64,000 nt of DNA, from the NCBI RefSeq assembly GCF_016925635.1, contig NZ_CP070490.1:4284001-4348000 (forward strand), in the 5' to 3' direction. The position numbers and the translations under genes were made by a program. This document shows, in pieces, positions 27,127-35,972 of the stretch. Origin of the DNA: Lysinibacillus fusiformis. Its GTDB lineage: Bacteria; Bacillota; Bacilli; Bacillales_A; Planococcaceae. Each line of letters opens with the position of its first letter. Positions within the stretch are counted from its first letter, which is position 1. Below the pieces are notes generated by a model. The model saw only the letters and a program-made list of their open reading frames with translations, was not told the DNA's origin and made no database searches.

Positions 27127-27162
27127 TATTACATGCGTCACAATAGTATCTGAATCGCTCAT
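27109..27162 (-). CDS. Leader peptide of the ABC-F gene, 17 residues
   Basis: AAAGGAGAG lies 7-8 bp before ATG 27162 and opens MSDSDTIVTHVILRISR, then TAA. The reading frame ends inside the 3' portion of the main leader hairpin, the usual geometry for ribosome-mediated attenuation. Drug-stalled ribosomes on such peptides induce ABC-F and erm-type resistance genes. Expression is not proven. Confidence 0.6.
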   Translation of the reverse strand: MSDSDTIVTHVILRISR

Positions 27163-27215
27163 ATTATCTCTCTCCTTTACGAGTAGATGAAAGGTACAGA
27201 TTCAACGATGAGAGC

Positions 27216-27253
27216 AAGAAAAAAATCCCTCCAATCGTGCATTGGAAGGATTA
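27216..27253 (-). terminator. Terminator in the abc-F 5' leader
   Basis: On the minus strand AATCCTTCCAAT-GCACG-ATTGGAGGGATT is followed by a run of seven T. It lies about 200 bp upstream of the abc-F start and before the leader peptide, so it would stop transcription early unless antitermination occurs. The roughly 300 bp upstream (27254-27560) is AT-rich; TATAAA-like -10 sequences are there but no promoter could be fixed. Confidence 0.7.
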
Positions 27254-27587
27254 GTCTTTCACTGAATAAAGTCGATTTGCCACTCGTATCATGACAAATA
27301 AAATGCAAACTGATTGTTAAAAATGGATAGACTAACCCTATATTTTGGTTTGAAATCATTCAATTCAAATAAAAATATAGTTTAGTTCATCATCGTCCAT
27401 TCATCAGTCCTCTCATAATTGTCTATTTATAGTAACAAATTTTTTAACGGAATACAATGTAGCCTTATCTTAGCGGAGATATTTAATAATTCCTAGAATA
27501 TTTATAGAAATAATTTATATAATTGTTTAAAAATAATTTCTACTATTCTGAAATGTATGCTATAGTAGGAGCATAATTGAATAATGT

Positions 27588-27784
27588 GTAAGACTTGGTG
27601 CCAAATGAAAGTTTGGCTTAAAAGGGAAGTCGGTGAAAATCCGACGCTGTCCCGCAACTGTAATTCGGAGCAAATCACAAATGCCACTGGGGAAACTGGG
27701 AAGGCTGTGAGGCGTGTTGATGAAAAGCCAGGAGACCTGCCAATTTCTAGTACACACCAAATACCTACGTGGAAATAGGTGGTG
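27588..27784 (+). ncRNA. Cobalamin riboswitch 1 (controls metE)
   Basis: A class-I cobalamin aptamer: AAAAGGGAAGTCGGTGAAAA (27620-27639), then CCGACGCTGTCCCGCAACTG, GCCACTG (27683), TGGGAAGG (27697) and the canonical B12 box AAGCCAGGAGACCTGCC at 27725-27741. An extended -10 (TGCTATAGT, 27558-27566) gives a likely start near 27573. The expression platform is the terminator at 27873. Binding of cobalamin is expected to switch metE off. Confidence 0.95.
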
Positions 27785-27872
27785 AAAAGTGACCAAATAG
27801 GCACTGTGCGATAATGTTTATGCAAAAGTAGATACTTTTTCGCATTGTTTTAGCATTCATAATTTTAACATG

Positions 27873-27912
27873 CAGCCATTTTCCAAATAGGAGAATGGCT
27901 TTTTATTTTTTC
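27873..27912 (+). terminator. Riboswitch expression-platform terminator for metE
   Basis: AGCCATTTTCC-AAATA-GGAGAATGGCT then TTTTATTTTTT. It precedes the metE ribosome site (AAAAAGGAG) and would form when cobalamin is bound. Confidence 0.9.
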
Positions 27913-27930
27913 TAAAAAGGAGATTATAAC

Positions 27931-30228
27931 ATGACCTATACAAGCACACTCATCGGTTACCCCTATATAGGGGAGGATCGCGAATGGAAAAAAGCATTAG
28001 AATTATTTTGGCGTAATGAACTTTCTGAAGAGGACTTTGAGGAAAGATTAAAGAAGATTCGTTTAGCGAGAATCGACAAGCAGCTACAATTGGGTATCGA
28101 AATGGTGACAGTTGGTGATTTTACGTATTACGATAGAATGTTAGATACGGCTTTGATGTTTGGTCTAGTACCAAAACGCTTTAACTGGCAAGGTGGTAAA
28201 GTCGATTTACATACCTACTACAGTGTAGCAAGAGGGAATAAAACAGCCGTAGCGAGTGAAATGACAAAATGGTTTAATACCAATTATCACTATATTGTTC
28301 CTGAGTATGAGGGACAAACCTTACAACTAACAGAAAATAAAGTGTTAGCTGACTTTTTAGAGACGAAAGAAGCATTCGGGATCATCACGAAGCCGACATT
28401 GATTGGTCCCTATACATTTTGCAAGTTAACAAAAGGCTACAACAAATTAACACAGGTTGAATACTTATTAGCCTTATTACCGCTCTATACGCAGGTATTA
28501 AAAGAGTTAGTGGATGCAGGTGCCACTTGGATTCAGCTAGAAGAGCCATCCCTTGTTACAACTCTTGATCCAGCAGAGATAAAGCTGGTGCAAGAAATTT
28601 ACGACCAATCAGCCGTTGCCGTTCCAGGGGCTAAGATTATGCTACAAACTTATTTTGAAGCATTATGTGCCTATGAAACATTGATTACGCTGCCTGTTCA
28701 AGGGTTTGGCCTAGACTTTGTTCATGGCTATAAAGGGAATATGGAGTCACTGCGTCAATTCGGTTTCCCGCAGGATAAAGTATTGGCAATTGGGGTTGTA
28801 AATGGCCGTGATATTTGGCGTTCAAACCTTGCAGAGGTCAACGCAACGATTCAAGCCATTGAACAGCTAAGTCATGCCGAAGAGCTATGGATTCAACCAT
28901 CAAGTAACCTACAGCATGTTCCAATCACAACCTCTCTTGAAAATGAACTTGACCCTGTTTTAAAGCAGGCTTTGGCCTTCGCAGATGAAAAAATCGTAGA
29001 AATCACGGGGCTGACTAAATTTAGACGAGATAAAGATGGTTCCTTACAACATAATTTTTCAGAAAGTATGAAGGCGATTGAGGCTCTAAAAAATCATCCA
29101 ATCCGCCAAAACAAGTTGATTCATCAAGCTGTTCAAACTGTGACAACGCAAGATTTTGAACGACACAGTGATTTTACGCAACGTCAAAATATACAACAAC
29201 AGGCCTTAGCGTTACCACTGTTCCCAACGACTACAATCGGTAGCTTCCCACAATCTGATGAGGTGAAAAGAAATCGTAATGCTTGGCGAAAGAAACAACT
29301 AGCAAATGAAGACTATGAGGCATTTATAGAAGAGGAAACTAAGCGCTGGATCACTATACAAGAGGACCTAGATATCGATGTACTCGTTCATGGTGAATTT
29401 GAGCGTACAGACATGGTAGAATATTTTGGTGAAAAACTGACTGGCTTTGCCTTTACAGAAAAAGCATGGGTCGTTTCATACGGGTCACGCTGTGTGAAGC
29501 CTCCGATCATTTATGGAGATGTTGCGTGGGCCTCACCCATTACCGTAAAAGAATCAGCCTATGCTCAAAGCCTAACAAAGCGATTTGTAAAAGGCATGCT
29601 GACAGGGCCTGTGACGATATTAAATTGGTCGTTTGTACGCGATGATCTTTCCCGTCAAGATGTCGCTTATCAAATTGCATTAGCACTTCGCAAAGAGGTG
29701 GAAGCACTAGAAAACGCAGGTATTTCGATTATTCAAGTGGATGAACCAGCACTAAGAGAAGGCTTACCGCTTCGAAAAGAAGAGTGGGGGGCTTACTTAG
29801 ATTGGGCTGTCAATTCCTTCAAGCTTGCTACATCTAGTGTCAAAGATGAAACACAAATCCATACACATATGTGTTACTGCGAATTTAATGATTTCATCGA
29901 ACCGATTAGCGCACTAGATGCAGATGTGATTTCCATTGAAACATCGCGAAGCCATGGGGAACTCATCACGTCACTACAAGTGCAACCTTATAAAAAAGGA
30001 ATAGGTTTAGGTGTCTATGATATTCATAGCCCACGTGTACCAAGTGAGGAAGAAATGCTCACTATTATGAAAGATAGTTTACAGGTTCTTGATCGCCATC
30101 AATTTTGGGTGAATCCAGATTGTGGCTTAAAGACTAGAAAAGAAACAGAAACCGTTGCAGCTTTAGCCAATATGGTTGCTGCTACTAAAACATTGCGTCA
30201 AGCCGTACAACAATCTACATCAAGATAA
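27931..30228 (+). CDS. metE: Cobalamin-independent methionine synthase
   Basis: A 765-residue protein, full length for MetE. It transfers the methyl group of 5-methyl-tetrahydrofolate (polyglutamate form) to homocysteine without cobalamin. N-terminal domain: YPYIGEDREWKKALELFW; catalytic C-terminal half: LPLFPTTTIGSFPQ, VHGEFERTDMVEYFGE, and the zinc ligands in IHTHMCYCEFND (His, Cys), EVD/ISIETSRSHGE and VNPDCGLKTR (Cys). AAAAGGAG precedes ATG 27931. It is a single-gene unit under cobalamin riboswitch 1, so it is expected to be made only when B12 is low and MetH cannot work. Confidence 0.98.
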   Translation: MTYTSTLIGYPYIGEDREWKKALELFWRNELSEEDFEERLKKIRLARIDKQLQLGIEMVTVGDFTYYDRMLDTALMFGLVPKRFNWQGGKVDLHTYYSVARGNKTAVASEMTKWFNTNYHYIVPEYEGQTLQLTENKVLADFLETKEAFGIITKPTLIGPYTFCKLTKGYNKLTQVEYLLALLPLYTQVLKELVDAGATWIQLEEPSLVTTLDPAEIKLVQEIYDQSAVAVPGAKIMLQTYFEALCAYETLITLPVQGFGLDFVHGYKGNMESLRQFGFPQDKVLAIGVVNGRDIWRSNLAEVNATIQAIEQLSHAEELWIQPSSNLQHVPITTSLENELDPVLKQALAFADEKIVEITGLTKFRRDKDGSLQHNFSESMKAIEALKNHPIRQNKLIHQAVQTVTTQDFERHSDFTQRQNIQQQALALPLFPTTTIGSFPQSDEVKRNRNAWRKKQLANEDYEAFIEEETKRWITIQEDLDIDVLVHGEFERTDMVEYFGEKLTGFAFTEKAWVVSYGSRCVKPPIIYGDVAWASPITVKESAYAQSLTKRFVKGMLTGPVTILNWSFVRDDLSRQDVAYQIALALRKEVEALENAGISIIQVDEPALREGLPLRKEEWGAYLDWAVNSFKLATSSVKDETQIHTHMCYCEFNDFIEPISALDADVISIETSRSHGELITSLQVQPYKKGIGLGVYDIHSPRVPSEEEMLTIMKDSLQVLDRHQFWVNPDCGLKTRKETETVAALANMVAATKTLRQAVQQSTSR

Positions 30229-30272
30229 TGAAATGATTTATTTAATCTACTACATCTACTCTCCAAAAGATA

Positions 30273-30307
30273 ACAAAGGCCAGGGTAAGTTACCTGGTCT
30301 TTTTATG
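30273..30307 (+). terminator. metE terminator
   Basis: AAAGGCCAGGGTAA pairs with TTACCTGGTCTTT (GU pair and a bulge), followed by TTTTTAT. Confidence 0.85.
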
Positions 30308-30394
30308 TTGTTTGGAGAAATTTATTATATTCAGAAAATAAAATTGACGTGAACATGGGAGCATGTTATGTTTATTACTAATTTCATAGCAATC

Positions 30395-30603
30395 ATTACA
30401 AGTTTGAATGAATTCGTCTTTCATTCAATTAAAAGGAAAATGGGTGAAAATCCCATGCTGTCCCGCAGCTGTAAATGAGGAGTTTTGTTTCAAATACCAC
30501 TGAGTAAGTACTTGGGAAGGTGAAGCAAAATCATGATTCATGAGCCAGAATGCCTGCTTGTAAGAAGATTCATTGATGATCTACGAAAGATAGGGAGATG
30601 GAT
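30395..30603 (+). ncRNA. Cobalamin riboswitch 2 (controls the NikABCDE-type operon)
   Basis: Conserved blocks: TTAAAAGGAAAATGGGTGAAAA (start at 30429), ATGCTGTCCCGCAGCTG, ACCACTGAG (30497), TTGGGAAGG (30512) and a variant B12 box GAGCCAGAATGCCTGC at 30542-30557. A vegetative promoter, TTGACG (30344-30349) and TATGTT (30367-30372) 17 bp apart, lies upstream. The CTACGAAAGATAGGGAG tail typical of these aptamers follows. The terminator at 30632 is the probable platform. Confidence 0.9.
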
Positions 30604-30631
30604 GGAGACTTGCTCATCGTGAGTTTTTCTG

Positions 30632-30662
30632 TCCTTATTCTTTTTTAGAATAAGGTTTTTTT
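30632..30662 (+). terminator. Expression-platform terminator of riboswitch 2
   Basis: CCTTATTCT-TTTTT-AGAATAAGG followed by T7. It lies 63 bp before the first gene of the transporter operon. Confidence 0.9.
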
Positions 30663-30724
30663 ATGCCCTCTCTTCTTTAACAAGTAGATTTATTTGCACT
30701 ACGAATAGAGATAGGAGACAGAAA

Positions 30725-32341
30725 ATGAGATTGACTAAGTATTTACTTCCTTTACTGCTTGTGCTGACGTTCAGTTTACTTGCTGGCTGTACAAGCACGG
30801 ATGAAGAAAAGGGGAAGACAGCGACACCACAAACAAATGGAAAAATGATAACAATTGGCTGGCCATTAGATGTCGGTCCATTGAATCCTCATACATATTT
30901 ACCGAATCAAATGACTGCCCAAGCCATGGTCTATGAATCCTTGGTGGAATACAATGATGATGGCACGGTTACGCCAAAGCTAGCAGAAAGCTGGGACATC
31001 TCAGAGGACAAAACTTCGTATACTTTCCATTTAAGAAAAGATGTGAAGTATTCAGATGGAACTGCTTTTAATGCCGATAATGTCATTCGTAATTTTGATG
31101 CCGTTTTAGCGAATCGAGACATGCATTCTTGGATGGGCATGGTCAACCATATGAAAGAGGTTGTAAAGGTGGATGATTTTACCATTCGTCTGCAATTGGA
31201 TGAACCCTATTATCCTGTCTTAAACGAACTTGCCTTTGTCAGACCTTTCCGCTTTTTAGGGGATAACGGATTCCCAGAAGGCGATACGACGCAAGATTCT
31301 ATCAAGGAACCGATTGGGACAGGCCCATGGGTGTTAACTGAATACAAAAAGGACGAATATGCATTATTTAGTCGCAATGAAAACTATTGGGGTGAAAAAC
31401 CACTAGTAGAACAAATAAAAGTAAAAATTATTCCTGATTCAGAATCTATTTCATTGGCATTTGAAAACGAAGAATTAGATTTAATTTATGGTCGTGGCAT
31501 TATTAGTTTAGATAACTATACGTATTTAAAAGACAGTGGGAAATATAAAACAGCTACCTCTGAGCCTTTGTCTACGAAAGCACTGCTGTTCAATACACAA
31601 TCTGGCCCGTTAGCTGAATTAAAGGTGCGTCAAGCCATTCAATATGCTATTAATAAGGAGCAAATGGTAGACAGTATTACACATGGTACAGAGAAAGTGG
31701 CAAACACATTGTTCTGGGATGCGATTCCTTATGCCAATATAGATTTAGCGCCTATATTATACAATCCGGAAAAAGCGCAACAATTGCTAGATGAGGCAGG
31801 GTGGACGTTACAGAATGGAGAAAAAATTCGTTCGAAAAACGGACAACCATTATCATTAGATTTAATTTACATTGCATCCGATGCGATTCAAAAACCAATG
31901 GCAGAATTAATGCAAGGTGAATTAGCGAAAATTGGCGTACAGTTGAATTTAGAAGGTGCAGATGTGATGGTCGGTCTACAAAAATTGATGGATGACCAGG
32001 TAGATATTAATTTCTGGCGTACCAATGGACCGCCAACAGACCCTCATAGCTTTGCAAATGAATCAGCTACACCAAATGCTAGTGGTGTGTATGAGGCGAA
32101 ATTAGGCTTACCAAATGCCAAAGAAATTGATACGAAAATTCACCAATTATTAGTAGGGACAGATGAAGAGGAACGCGTGCAGCTTTATACGGATATTTTA
32201 ACGATGTTCCATGACCAAGCACTATTCTATCCAATATCTTACGAAACAAATAATGTGATTTATCAACCATATCTAAAGGATTTTGCCCCACGTGCATCTG
32301 AATACGATATACCTTATGCACAAATGGCTACAGAAAAATAA
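30725..32341 (+). CDS. NikA-type substrate-binding lipoprotein of an ABC importer
   Basis: A 538-residue lipoprotein (lipobox SLLAGC, residues 17-22) of the SBP_bac_5 family. It follows E. coli NikA closely by memory: VGPLNPHTYLPNQMTAQAMVYESLVEY, LNELAFVRPFRF, EPIGTGPWVL, FSRNENYWGEKP and RTNGPPTDPHSF. The segment equal to the NikA metal-loop (a Trp after RT and a His in the PSHADF stretch) reads RTNGPP and TPNASG here, so the usual His ligand seems absent and the ligand may differ. As first gene of the riboswitch-2 operon, it probably collects cobalt or nickel, or a metal chelate, when B12 is scarce. Confidence 0.85.
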   Translation: MRLTKYLLPLLLVLTFSLLAGCTSTDEEKGKTATPQTNGKMITIGWPLDVGPLNPHTYLPNQMTAQAMVYESLVEYNDDGTVTPKLAESWDISEDKTSYTFHLRKDVKYSDGTAFNADNVIRNFDAVLANRDMHSWMGMVNHMKEVVKVDDFTIRLQLDEPYYPVLNELAFVRPFRFLGDNGFPEGDTTQDSIKEPIGTGPWVLTEYKKDEYALFSRNENYWGEKPLVEQIKVKIIPDSESISLAFENEELDLIYGRGIISLDNYTYLKDSGKYKTATSEPLSTKALLFNTQSGPLAELKVRQAIQYAINKEQMVDSITHGTEKVANTLFWDAIPYANIDLAPILYNPEKAQQLLDEAGWTLQNGEKIRSKNGQPLSLDLIYIASDAIQKPMAELMQGELAKIGVQLNLEGADVMVGLQKLMDDQVDINFWRTNGPPTDPHSFANESATPNASGVYEAKLGLPNAKEIDTKIHQLLVGTDEEERVQLYTDILTMFHDQALFYPISYETNNVIYQPYLKDFAPRASEYDIPYAQMATEK

Positions 32342-32346
32342 AAGTG

Positions 32347-32386
32347 GAAGAGAGAGTATGTCTAGCAGAGACAGCTCTCTCTTTAT
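32347..32386 (+). other. Intra-operon hairpin between nikA-like and nikB-like genes
   Basis: AAGAGAGAG pairs with CTCTCTCTT, with an inner GTCT/AGAC stem, and only a short T run. Such hairpins behind binding-protein genes often reduce downstream expression or stabilise the upstream message. Confidence 0.5.
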
Positions 32387-32412
32387 CATAGGATTGAGTA
32401 GGAAGTGACAGC

Positions 32413-33366
32413 ATGTATGAGTCGACATGGATGTTTTGTTTAAAAAGAATTTTGACATTGCCCTTTGTCTTATTAGGCGTTTCCATCCTAACCTTTGTAT
32501 TTATTCGTTTCGTTCCAGTAGAGCCTGCTGAAGTCATTCTACGTTTGGCAAGAGTTGCGCCAACAGAGGAAGCCATTCAGGCATTACGTGAAGAACTAGG
32601 GACGGACAAGTCGTTTCTTCTTCAATATTTACTATGGGGAAAAGGCGTATTACAGCTAGATTTCGGCACATCTTTTGTTAGTAAATTACCCGTGGCACAT
32701 GAGCTACTTGCGAAATTACCCGCAACCATTGAATTAGCGATTGCTGCGTTTGTCCTCATTTTAGGGCTAAGTATCCCATTTGGGGTGATAAGCGCATTGT
32801 ATAAGCACGCTATCATCGATAAAATCATTCGATTCTTTACCATCCTGAGTGTGTCGATTCCAACCTTTTGGCTAGGTTTCCTACTACTCTATTTATTCAG
32901 CTTGAAATTAGGATTCTTTCCGACAAATGGGAAGGGCACACTATCTCATTTAGTTTTACCTGCATTCACTCTGGCTTTACCAACAATTGGCTTGTTCGTT
33001 CAATTTATCCGTTCAACCATCCTAGAAGAATTACAGCAGCAATATGTTCAATATGCACAGTTAAGAGGATTAAAACGCTCTGTGATTCTTATGCGTCATG
33101 TGTTGCGAAATGCTGCTATTCCATTGACATCCCTGTTAGGCATGACCCTTGGGAATCTACTAGGTGGAGCCGTCATTGTGGAGCAGGTTTTTAGCTGGCC
33201 AGGACTCGGCAGGTACTTAATAGAATCCATTATGAACAGGGATTACCCAGTTGTACAATGCTATGTATTAATTATCGCTGTAATCTATGTGCTTGCCAAT
33301 TTATGCACAGATATATTGCATCGTTTATTGGACCCTCATCTAATGATGAAGGGCAGGAGAGATTAA
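32413..33366 (+). CDS. NikB-type ABC permease
   Basis: A 317-residue permease of the DppB/NikB family with six membrane segments. The opening CLKRILTLPFVLLGVSILTFVFIRFVPVEPAEVILR and the inner EAA-like loop VQYAQLRGLKRSVILMRHVLRNA, which docks on the ATPases, are typical. The start at ATG 32413 has GGAAGTGAC upstream. The final GRYLIESIMNRDYPVVQCYVLI is the conserved C-terminal motif. It pairs with the NikC-type permease 2 bp downstream to form the channel. Confidence 0.88.
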   Translation: MYESTWMFCLKRILTLPFVLLGVSILTFVFIRFVPVEPAEVILRLARVAPTEEAIQALREELGTDKSFLLQYLLWGKGVLQLDFGTSFVSKLPVAHELLAKLPATIELAIAAFVLILGLSIPFGVISALYKHAIIDKIIRFFTILSVSIPTFWLGFLLLYLFSLKLGFFPTNGKGTLSHLVLPAFTLALPTIGLFVQFIRSTILEELQQQYVQYAQLRGLKRSVILMRHVLRNAAIPLTSLLGMTLGNLLGGAVIVEQVFSWPGLGRYLIESIMNRDYPVVQCYVLIIAVIYVLANLCTDILHRLLDPHLMMKGRRD

Positions 33367-33368
33367 AA

Positions 33369-34178
33369 ATGAACTTCGTACGAACAAAAAGTAGCAATTT
33401 GATAGGATTCATTAGTCTATCGCTCCTTGTTATCATTGGCTTGTCGGGGCTATTTGCGCCAATTTTAATGCCACACGACCCTTTAGCTGTCGATATAGCT
33501 AAGAAATTTTCGGTTCCGTCTTGGGACTATCCATTAGGTACAGATCATTTAGGAAGGTGTATCTTGTCACGCCTCCTTTTAGGTATTCGTTATTCATTAG
33601 GATCAGCGCTCGTCATTCAGCTAGTTGCCATTGTTTTAGCTATCCTACTAGGTGCTTTTGTAGCGTTGAAAAGGGGCTTAATCGATTTTCTTTTTATTCG
33701 ACTATGTGATATTTTATTAGCCTTTCCGACACTTGTACTTGCATTTGGGCTATTAGGTATATTAGGCCCTAGCTTAAAAAATGTTTTAATAGCACTCATT
33801 TTTACACAGCTTATTTATTATGCAAGAATGGTCCGAAGTTTGTGTATCGGCATGAATGAGAAAAACTTTGTTCAAGCTGCAAGGATTTCAGGCACTACAG
33901 GTATCCAATTAATTAGACGCCATTATATACCCAATATACTGCCATCTATTGTCACGATTGTTGCATTAGATATCGGGAAGGTGATTTTAGAAATTGCGGG
34001 CTTTTCCTTTATCGGACTTGGCGTGCAGGCACCGATTCCAGAATGGGGCATGATGATCAACGAAGGAAAGCAATACATGAGACAGCATCCTGAATTAATG
34101 CTTTATCCTGGACTTGCCATCATCCTTGTTGTGTTATTGTTTAATCAGTTAGCAAATCGTTTAAAAAAGCTTGATTAG
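33369..34178 (+). CDS. NikC-type ABC permease
   Basis: A 269-residue permease of the DppC/NikC family: LMPHDPLAVDIAKKF, YPLGTDHLGRCILSRLLLGIRYSL at the N-terminal side and the EAA loop NFVQAARISGTTGIQLIRRHYIPNI. The start is set at ATG 33369, 2 bp after the nikB-like stop, with GCAGGAGAG upstream; the longer frame from 33258 lies inside the previous gene. It forms the channel with the NikB-type partner. Confidence 0.88.
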   Translation: MNFVRTKSSNLIGFISLSLLVIIGLSGLFAPILMPHDPLAVDIAKKFSVPSWDYPLGTDHLGRCILSRLLLGIRYSLGSALVIQLVAIVLAILLGAFVALKRGLIDFLFIRLCDILLAFPTLVLAFGLLGILGPSLKNVLIALIFTQLIYYARMVRSLCIGMNEKNFVQAARISGTTGIQLIRRHYIPNILPSIVTIVALDIGKVILEIAGFSFIGLGVQAPIPEWGMMINEGKQYMRQHPELMLYPGLAIILVVLLFNQLANRLKKLD

Positions 34179-34191
34179 TAAAGGGGAAGTT

Positions 34192-34965
34192 ATGGAGAAA
34201 GTTTTAGAAGTGAAAGACCTCACAGTCAAAATGGGGGAGAAAAATATATTAACCTCTATCAATCTGACAGCTTATAAAGGGAGAGTCTTAGGAATTATAG
34301 GGGAAAGTGGCAGTGGAAAGACCATGCTTTGCCATGCCATCATGCAAACATTACCGTCCTTAGCACATGTCACCCAAGGTGAAGTACTCTATCAGCAAGA
34401 AAATTTATTGAACGTTTCAGCTGCTAAATTGAGAACTTATCGTGGCCGGCATCTTTCGATGATTTTGCAAAACCCATCTACTGCATTCGATCGTATTCAA
34501 ACGATTGAAAGTCATTTTCGAGAAACATTAAAAGCACACTTTAAGCTGACCAAAAAGGAAATGAGACAGATTGCCCTTGATGCTCTGAATAAAGTCCATT
34601 TATCTCATCCAGAGCAGCTTTTGTCCTACTATCCTTTTCAGTTAAGTGGAGGCATGCTACAGCGAGTGATGATTGCCCTATCATTGGCGATACAAGCTTC
34701 TCTCTACATTGCAGATGAACCTACGACTGCTCTTGATACTATCAATCAAAAACAAGTATTAACACTTTTTGATTGTATTCGCTCAGAAACAGATGCTGCC
34801 ATACTCCTTGTCACGCATGATTTAGGTGTCATTGCTGAACTTGCTGACGATGTGGCTGTGATGTATCAAGGAGAAATCATTGAGCAAACGAATGTTTTTG
34901 ATTTTTTTGATGCGCCTCAGCATCCCTATACAAAGAAGCTTTTACAAGCAAGAATGCTATTTTAG
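34192..34965 (+). CDS. NikD-type ABC ATPase
   Basis: A 257-residue ATPase: Walker A GESGSGKTML, Q-loop MILQNPSTAFD, signature LSGGMLQRVMIAL, Walker B LYIADEPTTALD and H-loop LVTHDLG, plus the C-terminal HPYTKKLLQA tail of oligopeptide/nickel transporter ATPases. ATG 34192 follows AAGGGGAAG. It overlaps no gene and is the first of two ATPases in the operon. Confidence 0.9.
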   Translation: MEKVLEVKDLTVKMGEKNILTSINLTAYKGRVLGIIGESGSGKTMLCHAIMQTLPSLAHVTQGEVLYQQENLLNVSAAKLRTYRGRHLSMILQNPSTAFDRIQTIESHFRETLKAHFKLTKKEMRQIALDALNKVHLSHPEQLLSYYPFQLSGGMLQRVMIALSLAIQASLYIADEPTTALDTINQKQVLTLFDCIRSETDAAILLVTHDLGVIAELADDVAVMYQGEIIEQTNVFDFFDAPQHPYTKKLLQARMLF

Positions 34966-34975
34966 AGGTGAAAAA

Positions 34976-35782
34976 ATGACGTTGCTAGACGTGAAAAATA
35001 TAGACATGCATTATGCTCAAAGACCAGCCCTATTTCAACGAAGACAAAAAATTCCTGTATTACAAAAGATGTCATTTTCACTTCAGGAGGGAGAATGTCT
35101 AGGAATCGTCGGTCAAAGTGGTTCAGGAAAAAGCACATTAGGACGCATTATTTTAGGGATTGAACGACCAACAAACGGAGAGCTGCTCTTTCAAGGTATC
35201 AATTTATACGAAGCACCCAGCAAAGAGAAAAAAATGATACGAAGAAATTTACAGGCTGTTTTTCAAAATAGCTATCATTCATTTAATCCAAAACAGACGA
35301 TTTTCGAAATACTCGAAGAACCGTTTTTGAATTTCGAGCATTTTAGCAAAGCAGAGCGACAACAGAAGGTAAGGGAATTACTAGACTGTGTAGAGTTAGA
35401 GTGGGCAATGGCTCAAAACTATCCCTCACAGCTAAGTGGGGGACAGCAGCAACGAGTCAACATCGCTAGAGCTCTTGCATTAAAGCCGAAACTGATTGTT
35501 TTAGATGAGGCCATTAGTAGTCTTGATATGATTTTGCAAAAGACGATTATAGAACTATTACAATCACTGCAAAAAGAGCTACAGCTTGCTTATCTATTCA
35601 TTTCACATGATTTACAAGCCACACGTTTTATGTCAGATCGCATCCTAGTGATGCAGCATGGTCAGCTCGTGGAGGAGATTGGGAAGGATGGAGCCTATCA
35701 GCATCCCGCTTCACAAGAATTATACAATGCTATTTTGCCATCACACCCGCGAGAAAGAAAAAATAAGGATAGACCAAATTAA
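34976..35782 (+). CDS. NikE-type ABC ATPase
   Basis: A 268-residue ATPase: Walker A GQSGSGKSTLGR, Q-loop AVFQNSYHSFNPKQT, signature LSGGQQQRVNIARAL, Walker B LIVLDEAISSLD (Ala-Ile where many paralogues have Pro-Thr/Val), H-loop FISHDLQA. It follows the NikD-type gene by 10 bp, with AGAGGTG as ribosome site. The two ATPases probably form a heterodimer. The operon ends at the terminator at 35787. Confidence 0.9.
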   Translation: MTLLDVKNIDMHYAQRPALFQRRQKIPVLQKMSFSLQEGECLGIVGQSGSGKSTLGRIILGIERPTNGELLFQGINLYEAPSKEKKMIRRNLQAVFQNSYHSFNPKQTIFEILEEPFLNFEHFSKAERQQKVRELLDCVELEWAMAQNYPSQLSGGQQQRVNIARALALKPKLIVLDEAISSLDMILQKTIIELLQSLQKELQLAYLFISHDLQATRFMSDRILVMQHGQLVEEIGKDGAYQHPASQELYNAILPSHPRERKNKDRPN

Positions 35783-35786
35783 ACAG

Positions 35787-35822
35787 AAACTCCATTTTGA
35801 ATTTTTCAAAATGGGGTTTTCT
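35787..35822 (+). terminator. Terminator of the NikABCDE-type operon
   Basis: AAACTCCATTTTGA pairs with CAAAATGGGGTTTT around a short loop, with T residues after it. The next 150 bp up to the DUF2089 gene is AT-rich promoter DNA. Confidence 0.75.
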
Positions 35823-35972
35823 TAATTATTAAAGCATTTTAGAAATAAAATTAATAATATCAATCATAAAATTAACTTTATTTATATTTTGATTCAAATA
35901 ATTAATTTTTATTATTTACTTCTTTAAATTCTTTGTTATATAATCAACTTAACTTAAAGGAAGGAGTTCACT

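Noticed and set aside
27177-27359. 60-codon minus-strand frame upstream of the ABC-F leader peptide
   Set aside because: It spans the early terminator, has no ribosome site and is better explained as structured leader RNA.
27502-27825. Open frames on both strands over 27502-27825
   Set aside because: They run through cobalamin riboswitch 1; conserved RNA blocks explain the sequence, not protein.
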